61,580 bases of DNA from Verrucomicrobiales bacterium (GTDB lineage Bacteria > Verrucomicrobiota > Verrucomicrobiia > Verrucomicrobiales > DEV007), in contig JARGOD010000017.1 in assembly GCA_029210205.1 (NCBI GenBank), positions 3,653 through 65,232 on the forward strand, given 5' to 3'. Both the position numbers and the translations under genes were made by a program. The notes below the pieces were generated by a model that was not told the DNA's origin, searched no databases, and was given only the letters and a program-made list of their open reading frames with translations. Below are positions 26,659 through 34,157 of the stretch, one piece after another (position 1 is the stretch's first letter; each line of letters starts with the position of its first letter).

Positions 26659-28133
26659 AACCTATCTTGCTAGTCCTGCTGTTTGCCTTTCCTTCGTTGC
26701 TCCTCGCTGACGAGGCGATTCGTCCGAACGTGCTCATGATCGCGGTCGACGACCTTCGTCCCATGTTGGGTTGCTACGGAGACGAGCGGGTGAAAACGCC
26801 GAATATCGATGCGCTCGCCGCGGAGTCGATGCTGTTTGAGAAGGCCTATTGCAATTACGCGAAGTGCGGGCTTTCCCGCCTCTCGCTCATGACTGGACTG
26901 CGCCCGGGTTCGATCGAGGTGTATGATCACGGCTACGACAACGTGGCAAAATTTCGAGAGCGACGTGCCGATGCCATTCCGATGTCGCGCTGGTTTCGTG
27001 AGGCTGGATACGAGACGCGTAGTTTTGGGAAAATTGATCACGATGGATGGGACGTTCCCGAAGACTGGAGCGCTCCACCTGAGCCCGGTAGGGAGCGGGA
27101 AATGTGGGAGATCTTTGATGAGGGAAATCTGGAAGGTGAAACACTCATCGCTGATCGTCGCGCCTGTCCCGTGATGCAGTTGCCGGATGTGGAGGACGAT
27201 CACTTTTTTGCGGGTCGCATGACAACACAGGTTGCCGGGATACTCGAAGAACGAGACAGTAAGAAACCGTTTTTCTATGCGGTGGGCTACCGACGACCGC
27301 ATCTCCCATTTGTGGCACCAAAGAAGTATCGCGACCTCTATGAGCCCGATCGGTCCTGGCTCGCGTTGAACCCCGAGGCTCCGTCCGGCGTTCCATTCTT
27401 TCCCTGGTTTAACTCTGACGGATATGTCGGCATGGCGAAAGCGCTCGGCGAACCGATGCCGGAAAAGATGAATCCCGGGGCGGCGATGGCTTTCAACGGA
27501 ATGGAAATGCGAAGCTATCTCGGCGTTCCAGTTAAAGGACCCATTCCGGAGGAACGGCAGCTGGAACTGCTGGGAGCCTATGCCGCTTGCGTCAGCTACG
27601 TCGATGCGCAGGTCGGTCGACTGGTGGAGCAGCTTGAGAAAAGTGGGCTTCGCGAAAGTACGATCATCGTCTTTTGGTCGGACCACGGTTGGCACCTCGG
27701 GGAAATGGGTGCCTGGGGAAAGATGACGAACTATGAAGTCGGCACCCGGATTCCGTTTCTGATTTCAGTGCCAGGTAAACAATCAGGTCGCACCGATTCA
27801 CTGGCCGCGCTCGTCGATCTCTATCCGACGCTTTGTGATCTCTTAGACGTCAAGCCGCCCACGCACCTCGCGGGTAGTTCACTGACCTCTGTGCTCGACG
27901 ACCCGGACGCGGAAGTGAAGCCCGCGGTTTTTCACAGTTACCAGCGCTACAAGGGACGCTACTTCGGCCGGGCGGTGAAGACGCATGAGTATCGCTATGT
28001 GCGATGGACCAACAAAAAGGGCGGGCTGGAGTTGGAGGAGCTATACGACCAGCAGCTCGATCCGAATGAGACCACGAATATCGCGGTGGAGCATCCTGAA
28101 GTGGTGGCTCGCATGGCGGGCTTGTTAGACTAA
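26655..28133 (+). CDS. Secreted sulfatase, iduronate-2-sulfatase-like, with non-canonical CGLSR site
   Basis: 492 aa. A signal peptide (MKPILLVLLFAFPSLLLA) precedes RPNVLMIAVDDLRPMLGCYG, where D32 and D33 bind metal. The formylglycine position is C71, but the motif reads C-G-L-S-R75 instead of C-x-P/A-S-R. Downstream metal and active-site stretches are intact: KPFFYAVGYRRPHLPFVAPKKY and IIVFWSDHGWHLGEMGAWGKMTNYEVGTRIPFLISVPG, as in iduronate-2-sulfatase-like bacterial enzymes. It may still be modified or may act without formylglycine. It overlaps the transporter gene by 4 bp and the next convergent gene by 9 bp. Confidence 0.88.
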   Translation: MKPILLVLLFAFPSLLLADEAIRPNVLMIAVDDLRPMLGCYGDERVKTPNIDALAAESMLFEKAYCNYAKCGLSRLSLMTGLRPGSIEVYDHGYDNVAKFRERRADAIPMSRWFREAGYETRSFGKIDHDGWDVPEDWSAPPEPGREREMWEIFDEGNLEGETLIADRRACPVMQLPDVEDDHFFAGRMTTQVAGILEERDSKKPFFYAVGYRRPHLPFVAPKKYRDLYEPDRSWLALNPEAPSGVPFFPWFNSDGYVGMAKALGEPMPEKMNPGAAMAFNGMEMRSYLGVPVKGPIPEERQLELLGAYAACVSYVDAQVGRLVEQLEKSGLRESTIIVFWSDHGWHLGEMGAWGKMTNYEVGTRIPFLISVPGKQSGRTDSLAALVDLYPTLCDLLDVKPPTHLAGSSLTSVLDDPDAEVKPAVFHSYQRYKGRYFGRAVKTHEYRYVRWTNKKGGLELEELYDQQLDPNETTNIAVEHPEVVARMAGLLD

Positions 28134-29426
28134 CCCCAACCGCTCCTTCAGCCCTTCACGCCATTTCACGGTTTCCTCATTCGAGGTTTCGGCGTTAGCG
28201 GAGATGTTCTTCTCATAGAACTCGATCAGTTGCTTCATGAGTTGCTCACGAATCTCTTTCGAGAGCAGTTCCGGCTGAGCGAAGTGCTTAGGCTTCGGGC
28301 TTACATTCTGAGCGATGCATCGGTAAAGAAAAATCCGGTCATAGCTGCTTTTCAAGGGGAGCCGTCCCAGCTCGCGAAAAGATTCCCGGAGGACCTCCTG
28401 CGTCGCATCGAACTTGCTGAGGAGATGTGCGATTTCGACTCCGTAGAGCCAGTCCGGGCTGCGATAGCGATGAGTCGGGTCGTAGATGCCGGCGGTTTCC
28501 CAGGCAATGATTCCCATGGTTTGGCGGACGAGGCTGAGGAGATAGGCATCCATCGCTTTCTTACCTAGGTGTTTGCCGCCTTTCCAAATGATCTCAGATC
28601 CGGCGATCCATCCGGCGGCGAGGATAGGGTTCGCGGTCAGAAGCATTTTGCTACCCTGCCAGAGGTAGCGGACCGGTTTCAGGTAGGGCTGCAACTCTTC
28701 GTATTTCTTATAGACCGTGCTCGCCTTCCGAATGTTGTCAGACATCTTGCGGAGGTTCATCTCCTTTACTTCGACGATAGGCAGTTCCTCAAGGAGAAGG
28801 ATGATTTGGATCGAAGCGCGGTTGAGCGCCTTGAGGAGGCTCTCGAGATTTAGCTCAAGGAGGGGGCGGTCGGAGTCCGGTTGGTAAATACGGGCAATCG
28901 CTTCGGTGAAACTGACGAGGTCGAGGAGGAGTTGGCGTCCTTCGAATTTCCCATCGGTCCAGTAGACTCCGCTGGAAAAACGTTGAAGCATCAAGTCCGC
29001 TTCGGAATCGAGGAGTGCCGCGACCTTTTCGTCCATGACCGCGTGGTTTTCGTCAGCCCAGTCGATCGTCTGGAGCATCTGGTAGTCGGGGAACTCCATC
29101 CACTCGCCGTAGGACATGAGCACTTTTTCGAGGTCGGCCCGTTTGTTGTCGAGGCGGTTGGCCTCGCTCTTAATCGCCTGACGGGCGACTTCAATGAGAT
29201 CGTCTTCGTCCCGGGTCGTTTCCTCCGGTGCTTTCCAGAAAGTGATGACCATGAGGCCTGCCAGAGTCACAAGCCAGACGAGCCACTTCATCCAATGCGG
29301 ATCAATTTCGGCAAAAAATACAGCACCGGCAATCGTGGCGAATCCCAAGCCTGCGAGGAGCCGCCCACCGCGACTGAGTTGCGAACGCTTCATGAGCGCA
29401 GTGGGGCTGGGAGGGGAATCAGACAT
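28125..29426 (-). CDS. Membrane-anchored protein of unknown function
   Basis: 433 aa. After about 20 polar residues, two hydrophobic helices follow (about 22-40 and 46-62), then a long, charged, largely helical soluble part. A second hydrophobic stretch near 268-285 (LLTANPILAAGWIAGSEIIWKGGKHLGKKAMDAYLLSLV) recalls DUF697-like or membrane-associated helices, though the resemblance is loose. I do not recognise a named family. It follows the legumain-like gene by 22 bp on the same strand and may be co-expressed. It converges with the sulfatase gene, with 9 bp of overlap. Confidence 0.65.
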   Translation of the reverse strand: MSDSPPSPTALMKRSQLSRGGRLLAGLGFATIAGAVFFAEIDPHWMKWLVWLVTLAGLMVITFWKAPEETTRDEDDLIEVARQAIKSEANRLDNKRADLEKVLMSYGEWMEFPDYQMLQTIDWADENHAVMDEKVAALLDSEADLMLQRFSSGVYWTDGKFEGRQLLLDLVSFTEAIARIYQPDSDRPLLELNLESLLKALNRASIQIILLLEELPIVEVKEMNLRKMSDNIRKASTVYKKYEELQPYLKPVRYLWQGSKMLLTANPILAAGWIAGSEIIWKGGKHLGKKAMDAYLLSLVRQTMGIIAWETAGIYDPTHRYRSPDWLYGVEIAHLLSKFDATQEVLRESFRELGRLPLKSSYDRIFLYRCIAQNVSPKPKHFAQPELLSKEIREQLMKQLIEFYEKNISANAETSNEETVKWREGLKERLGLV

Positions 29427-29448
29427 GAGACCGGGTCGCGATGAGCCG

Positions 29449-30408
29449 TCAGCTGTCGCCGACTTCGCGATAAAGTTGTGCCAGCTTGAGAAGTAGAGGT
29501 TCCAGTTGTCCGTAGTAGGTATCTTCGTCGAGGGAATTCTTCTGTCGGCGAAGCGTCTTCACGGCGCGTTCAAGCTGATCGCGTTCGGTGCGTTGTTCTG
29601 GGGAAAGGCGCCGCTCAAATTCATTTCTCACAAGCACCTTCTGGGCGGAGAGGTCGCCGTCGGGCTTTGCCTCTTTGGCTGCCATCTGAGTCGCGGTCGT
29701 TCCGTCAAACCACTCCATGCGTGATCCGAGTGTGTCGCCGTTGTCATCGATCATGGCGTGTTCGGTCGCGAGACGACCGGCGTCTTCATAGAATTTTGCA
29801 GTTTCGTGAGAGGCGTAGAGAAAGCTTTCGAGAAGTGAGACCTGATTATCGTTATCGAGGTCGGCGTCTTTGATTCCACTAATCGCGGTTGAGAAGTAAT
29901 CTCCGAAGCGCGTGTAAAAGACCTCGGCCTCGTTCTTGGTCGCGGTGATGATCGTTCGGTTCGGTCCCGAAAGCGTGCGGATAAAGGATCCGCTCGACGA
30001 GGCCGTGTTGATCACCGCAAGATCGCCCGGGTAGGGTTTGAGCCAGTCGGCGAGATCCTTGTCCGTGAAATCCGGTCCCCGAAGGTTGAACTTCACCGTC
30101 CGACTGTCAAAGCTCCCGTGCCCAATGAGAACGATCCACAACTCCGGCTCGGTCGCTGTTTTGACAGCGTCCTGGAAGAGATCGTGATCGCTCGTTTCAG
30201 GTTCCTCTTCTCCGACCCCAATGAGCGTGAATTCCGCGCCACCAAGATCTGCGGCCTTCTTCCAGCGCTCCGCCGATTCGATGAAGATTTTTTCGTAGGT
30301 ATCCGTTCCACCGGTTCCAACGACGGTGATGATACGAAGGGACGGCTCTTTCGCCGTGGCATGGAACAATGCCGGGAAAGTCAGGAGAAAGGCGAGAAGA
30401 CGAATCAT
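29449..30408 (-). CDS. Exported legumain/caspase-like (C13-like) protein with Ser at the nucleophile position and an EF-hand loop
   Basis: 319 aa from the ATG at 30408, which opens a signal peptide (MIRLLAFLLTFPALFHATA). The clan-CD pattern is visible: IVLIGHGSFD (H97) and AVINTASSSGSFI, which aligns with EACxSGSM of C13 peptidases but has S137 where the nucleophile Cys should be. TIITATKNEAEVFYTRFGDYF follows as in that fold. Residues 183-194 (DLDNDNQVSLLE) form a complete EF-hand calcium loop. The C-terminal 60 residues are charged and helical. It is either a pseudo-peptidase or uses Ser. It is paired with the membrane-anchored gene downstream. Confidence 0.7.
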   Translation of the reverse strand: MIRLLAFLLTFPALFHATAKEPSLRIITVVGTGGTDTYEKIFIESAERWKKAADLGGAEFTLIGVGEEEPETSDHDLFQDAVKTATEPELWIVLIGHGSFDSRTVKFNLRGPDFTDKDLADWLKPYPGDLAVINTASSSGSFIRTLSGPNRTIITATKNEAEVFYTRFGDYFSTAISGIKDADLDNDNQVSLLESFLYASHETAKFYEDAGRLATEHAMIDDNGDTLGSRMEWFDGTTATQMAAKEAKPDGDLSAQKVLVRNEFERRLSPEQRTERDQLERAVKTLRRQKNSLDEDTYYGQLEPLLLKLAQLYREVGDS

Positions 30409-30520
30409 AGGGCGAGGGAAGGATAGCCCCTTACCGCACTTGGGAACATGCAAAATTTCGGCGTCTTTCCAGATAGCCGGGGCGGCGGGATCCAGCGTAA
30501 GGGTGCCAGCTTTTCAGTCC

Positions 30521-30593
30521 GATCAAGACTTCGCGGCTTGCAGGGCAGGATCAAGTTTCTTGATCACCATAATCTACAGGTCATGGGATCAAG
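30521..30593. promoter_or_regulatory. Cluster of four GATCAAG heptamers upstream of the legumain-like gene
   Basis: GATCAAG occurs at 30521-30527, 30549-30555 and 30587-30593, and in inverse as CTTGATC at 30559-30565. The second and the inverse copy form a hairpin with a TTT loop. All four lie in the 211-bp gap upstream of the legumain-like gene (minus strand). Four copies of a 7-mer in 73 bp is far above chance and suggests an operator array, though no regulator is known. Confidence 0.4.
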
Positions 30594-30619
30594 ATATTCA
30601 GACCGGACAGACGCAATCC

Positions 30620-30946
30620 TCAGTCAGGAGCATCGGGAAGATCCTTTCCGCCCGCCTTGGCTCTTCTAAGTCGATCAGAAAAAGCAGAGTCAGTCTGCGG
30701 CGGCGACGTTTCCTGCCCGAGCAATCTCTGGCTGAGATCTCCGAAGAGAACGTTGATGAAAAGAAATACGAGACTTCCCAGAGCGAGAATGAAGGCGGAC
30801 CAAAGGCACCGGTTGGCGGCCTCCTCATCGAGCACTTTCCATCGATACAAGATGCCGGTCAGGGTCGCGGCGGCGAGGCACAGGGAGAGAATCCAGAAGT
30901 CAAAACCCTTGATGACCTTGTGTGGTAAGTAACCTTTCGTTGCCAT
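30620..30946 (-). CDS. Small two-helix membrane protein, unknown
   Basis: 108 aa from the ATG at 30946 (MATKGYLPHKVIKGFDFW); a TTG 10 codons upstream is less likely. Two membrane helices are clear: about 17-36 (FWILSLCLAAATLTGILY) and about 48-72 (CLWSAFILALGSLVFLFINVLFG). A polar, basic C-terminus follows (SQRLLGQETSPPQTDSAFSDRLRRAKAGGKD), predicted cytoplasmic. No family recognised. It is separated by about 200 bp from genes on either side, so it is probably transcribed alone. Confidence 0.55.
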   Translation of the reverse strand: MATKGYLPHKVIKGFDFWILSLCLAAATLTGILYRWKVLDEEAANRCLWSAFILALGSLVFLFINVLFGDLSQRLLGQETSPPQTDSAFSDRLRRAKAGGKDLPDAPD

Positions 30947-31079
30947 GGGATTGCCCGTTCCTGATTCAAAATTCAATCGACACGGTGATCCTCCGTCTTC
31001 GGGGACACCGAATAGAGGTCAGTCTATGAAGCTGAGACGAGAAAGTCAATCATGTCTGACAGGCCACGATGCATCCAAA

Positions 31080-31129
31080 CCGGGCACCGCCCGGAAGGGA
31101 TTTGTCTCCACCCCGTTTCCGAGTGGAGA
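31080..31129 (-). terminator. Two adjacent hairpins after the 175-aa secreted protein gene
   Basis: On the minus strand, TCTCCAC / GTGGAGA (31105-31111 with 31123-31129, 11-nt loop) and then CCGGGC-GGT-GCCCGG (31080-31094) lie 15-65 bp past the stop at 31145. The second stem is GC-rich and is followed by TTTGG. This is a plausible terminator with a leading stem, though the T tract is weak. Confidence 0.4.
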
Positions 31130-31144
31130 TTTGTCAGTAACCCT

Positions 31145-31672
31145 TTACTTGGGCTCAAAAGAACTGATCACCTTATCGGCAGTCTTGAGCGCCTGGCGAT
31201 TGTTCGCAGGAATAACGGCCCAGAACTCAGCAAGTGAGCCGTTCGGAAGGTAGCCGAATGTCACCGCGAAAACGACTTCTTCACCATCCGCCTTCGCGAC
31301 GCCGGCACCGCTGATGGAAGAGAACGGGATCCCTTTGCGCTCTCCCATGACGAGGTCGCCGAGAGCGATGTTTTCGTAGCTCTCGGTAAACCACTCTTTA
31401 CCCGAGGCCGTCGCTGCTTCAATCGCCGCCTCGACTTCTTTCTCCGAAGCAACGGCTGCGGCACGGAACCACATTTTCACCCCGGCCGGGCCGGCGACGA
31501 GAAAGAATTGAGTCGGTGTCGGTGCCGGAGTTAAAGTCCAGTTTTTAGGCACTTCGATTGTGAAGATAGGGGCGTCCGCGTTTGGATAAACGATGAGTTC
31601 TTCTGCGGAGAGTTTCTCTGCGCCGAAAGAGAGAGCGAGAATACAAAGGATTGTCTGAGTGATCATTTTCAT
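31145..31672 (-). CDS. Secreted protein of unknown function
   Basis: 175 aa from the ATG at 31672, which opens a signal peptide (MKMITQTILCILALSFGAEKLSAEE). The mature part is about 150 residues of alternating strands and two helices: FTIEVPKNWTLTPAPTPTQFFLVAGPAGVKMWFRAA, then ALGDLVMGERKGIPFSSISGAGVAKADGEEVVFAVTFGYLPNGSLAEFWAVIP, ending ADKVISSF. This resembles small lipoprotein or PsbP/Mog1-like folds, which often end in a helix of this kind, but I do not assign it. It is divergent from the metallo-beta-lactamase-fold gene at 31836. Confidence 0.6.
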   Translation of the reverse strand: MKMITQTILCILALSFGAEKLSAEELIVYPNADAPIFTIEVPKNWTLTPAPTPTQFFLVAGPAGVKMWFRAAAVASEKEVEAAIEAATASGKEWFTESYENIALGDLVMGERKGIPFSSISGAGVAKADGEEVVFAVTFGYLPNGSLAEFWAVIPANNRQALKTADKVISSFEPK

Positions 31673-31835
31673 AATTTGCATGGATGGGAAAACCGTTGCG
31701 GTAGAGCTTTCGAAAGTTGTTAGGCTATTTTGCCACGCCTGTTCCGGCAAGCACTATTTACGAAACAAGCCTTGAGCAGTGCCTTCGAAAAAGGATTCAA
31801 TCATTGAGTTGGAACCGGCAACGGTCGACTCCATC

Positions 31836-32795
31836 ATGAAAACTCTACCACTCACAAAATTTGCGGATCAGACCGGGATTCCCTTCGAATCCAAGGTGGA
31901 TAGGACTCAGGGTAGCTCGAGTAAATTGTCGATCCGCTTTCTCGGGACGGCGGGCTTTATCGTTGAGTCCGCTGATCGCACCATCGTTCTCGATCCCTAC
32001 GTGAGTCGTCCGGGCTTGTGGGACCATCTCGTCGGTCCGCTTAGGCCAAATCGTGATCTGATTCTTAATATCATTCCCCGGTGCGATGATGTCTTGATAG
32101 GACACTCGCACAGTGATCACCTTCTCGATGCGCCGACCCTCGCGATCGAGTATGGAGCCCGGATTATCGGGACTGAGACAACAAGCGCGATTGCGAAAGC
32201 AGCGGCCCGGCATGCAGGTAACGTCGAGATCGAAACGCTAGTGACTCAGGGTGGTGAGGACATCGCCTGCGGGACAGCGATCGTGAGGGGCGTGCCTTCA
32301 TTTCATGCTCCGATTGCACCTCATCTTTCGATCGGGAAGTATCTCGGAGACGGAGTTCCCTTCCCCGGAACCATCTTGGAGGAGGAGGGGGAAACGCTCG
32401 AGTGGCCGCTTCGTGCGTCGCAGTTCAAAGAAGGGGGCGTGCTTGACTGGCTCATTTCAATATCCGGACTTCGAATTCTCCACATCGATTCCGCCAAGTT
32501 TGATCGGATTGAATTGGAACGACTGGATGTCGAAAAAGTCGATGTTCTCTGCCTGTGTGCGATCGGGTGGCAAAAGGGAAATCCAGATTACGTGCCCTAC
32601 CTCCTCGAACGGTTTCAGCCCCGTTACATTGTTCCCTGTCACTGGGACAACTTCTTCGATCCCTATCGATCAGCAACCCGGGAAGCGAGGGTCTGGGGCA
32701 TCAGTCGTCTTGATTCCTTTATCGAAGCGATTCAGGATCACGCGACCAAATCTGAACTCATCCTTCTTCAGTTGGACGGGGTGATCAAGCTTTGA
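31836..32795 (+). CDS. Metallo-beta-lactamase-fold hydrolase (UlaG-like)
   Basis: 319 aa from the ATG at 31836; an in-frame GTG at 31779 would add 19 residues. The core starts LSIRFLGTAGFIVESADRTIVLDPYVSRPG, with the metal motif HSHSDH in VLIGHSHSDHLLDAP. Later ligands are in SFHAPI, ILHIDSAKFD and IVPCHWDNFFDP. It belongs to the same broad superfamily as the protein at 20128 but to a different branch. Substrate unknown. It has no signal peptide, so it is probably cytoplasmic. Confidence 0.82.
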   Translation: MKTLPLTKFADQTGIPFESKVDRTQGSSSKLSIRFLGTAGFIVESADRTIVLDPYVSRPGLWDHLVGPLRPNRDLILNIIPRCDDVLIGHSHSDHLLDAPTLAIEYGARIIGTETTSAIAKAAARHAGNVEIETLVTQGGEDIACGTAIVRGVPSFHAPIAPHLSIGKYLGDGVPFPGTILEEEGETLEWPLRASQFKEGGVLDWLISISGLRILHIDSAKFDRIELERLDVEKVDVLCLCAIGWQKGNPDYVPYLLERFQPRYIVPCHWDNFFDPYRSATREARVWGISRLDSFIEAIQDHATKSELILLQLDGVIKL

Positions 32796-32871
32796 TGAGG
32801 AGACCTTTCCCGAATCAACCCTACTAAGATGACTCATTTGCATCGCGACTTACTTGGAAAGCTCCCGGTGG

Positions 32872-32930
32872 TGCGCAGTTTTTGACCGACTGAATTTTGC
32901 GCAACTCAGTTCTCTGCATGAGGCGCAACT
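32872..32930. promoter_or_regulatory. Three spaced GCGCA motifs upstream of the EF-hand esterase gene
   Basis: TGCGCAGT (32872), TGCGCAACT (32898) and GGCGCAACT (32922) are repeated in the same orientation 26 and 24 bp apart, each next to a short T run. They lie 50-107 bp upstream of the esterase ATG, within a 183-bp gap with no other gene. The spacing of roughly two to two and a half helical turns suits binding sites for a regulator, but the motifs are short. Confidence 0.3.
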
Positions 32931-32978
32931 TTTCCCAAGGTCAGGCGTTTCATCATTTCCGTTCAGCTTATCCTATCG

Positions 32979-34157
32979 ATGACTTTCTTAAAAAATAGTT
33001 CACTCGCAGCACTCACCGCTTCGCGGTTCATCCTTTTGGTCATGCTCTTTTTTGTCGTTCTACCGGTGCTCGCTCAAGAAGAAAGGCAAAATCCCGGGGA
33101 GGCGATTTTCAAAGACTGGGACAGGAACGGTGATGGCGTTCTCGAAAAGAACGAGATTCCCGCGGGGCCCCGGAAGAAGTTTGAAGAAAAGGACGCTAAT
33201 GGCGACGGGAAGATTACGATGGCAGAGCACCTCGACCGTGGCGGGCAACGACCGTCCCGTTCGGAACCCCTGGCGCGAGGGGGCGGCGGAGATGCCGCCT
33301 TTACGATCCGGCAAACCTGGGATCAGGAGGCGGATGGGTTTGAGCGTCCGGTTTATGTGATCGAGCCGGAGGAGAAACGGAAAGACACTCCGGTGATCAT
33401 CTATTTCCACGGAGCCGGTGGCAATGCTGGAGGGGCGATCTCGAAGTGGGCAAAGAGTTTTCCGGAGCGTCTTGTCGTGGCACCGCAGGGATACAACAGC
33501 CGATGGAATATTCAGGGAGAAAGTTCCAGTGCTCCTGATGTTGAGTTCTTTGAGGAGGTCATCGCCGAAATAGGTGAGCGATACGAATACGCCGACATGG
33601 AAAATGTTTCTTTGATAGGGTCATCCAACGGGGCCGGTTACATCAATCGGCTCATGATTGAACTGGAAGAAAATCTCTTCGTGAACGCCGTTCCGATGGT
33701 GTCCTCCTTGATCAAGGCTCAGCACGACGGAGATACTTTCCGAAAGCCTTCTGGTGACACTTCGGATTATGACATGAATGCGGATCCCATCGGAGCAAAG
33801 AACATTCTTTATCTTCATGGAACCGCTGATCGAACCGTCCCTCTCGAGGGGGGTCTCCGTGGGGGGCAGTTCCCACATTATTCCGCCTATGATACGGCCT
33901 GGTTCTGGGCCCGGGCGCAGGGTTATGAAGGAGAAAAGCAGGTGTCCGGCGATGGAGCGGATCTAGGAAACGGATTGATCGTGCACGAGTATGAAGGCGC
34001 CAACGTCACCTTCCTTGCGGTCGAGGGCGGAGGACACAGTCTGCAACCCCACCGTGCTGCCGCGATCGAATACATCCGCGAATTTCTCGAACCGGGTATT
34101 GAAGCACCTACTCCTACAAAACGCCCTGCTGTCTCCGCACCGCCCACTCCCCAATAA
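32979..34157 (+). CDS. Exported EF-hand protein with esterase/PHB-depolymerase-like domain
   Basis: 392 aa. A signal anchor or signal peptide (about 15-33) is followed by two EF-hand loops: D48-x-N50-x-D52...E59 (DRNGDGVLEKNE) and D72-x-N74-x-D76...E83 (DANGDGKITMAE). Next comes an alpha/beta hydrolase: VIIYFHGAGGNAGGAI (oxyanion HG), the nucleophile Ser in LIGSSNGAG, ILYLHGTADRTVPLEGG (acid) and VEGGGHSLQPH (His). This fits LpqC/poly(3-hydroxybutyrate) depolymerase-like esterases. Fusion to a calcium-binding segment recurs in this phylum. The last 44 bp overlap the convergent GATase-like gene. Confidence 0.85.
   Translation: MTFLKNSSLAALTASRFILLVMLFFVVLPVLAQEERQNPGEAIFKDWDRNGDGVLEKNEIPAGPRKKFEEKDANGDGKITMAEHLDRGGQRPSRSEPLARGGGGDAAFTIRQTWDQEADGFERPVYVIEPEEKRKDTPVIIYFHGAGGNAGGAISKWAKSFPERLVVAPQGYNSRWNIQGESSSAPDVEFFEEVIAEIGERYEYADMENVSLIGSSNGAGYINRLMIELEENLFVNAVPMVSSLIKAQHDGDTFRKPSGDTSDYDMNADPIGAKNILYLHGTADRTVPLEGGLRGGQFPHYSAYDTAWFWARAQGYEGEKQVSGDGADLGNGLIVHEYEGANVTFLAVEGGGHSLQPHRAAAIEYIREFLEPGIEAPTPTKRPAVSAPPTPQ

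Noticed and set aside
26670-27695. 341-codon open frame antisense to the sulfatase gene
   Set aside because: The sense strand encodes a sulfatase with metal and active-site motifs throughout; the antisense frame has no family features and is rich in His, Arg and Ser as expected from a GC-biased shadow.
32815-32825. AACCCTA as a fifth dyad copy
   Set aside because: Only six bases of one arm match (AACCCT) and there is no second arm at the 22-bp distance.
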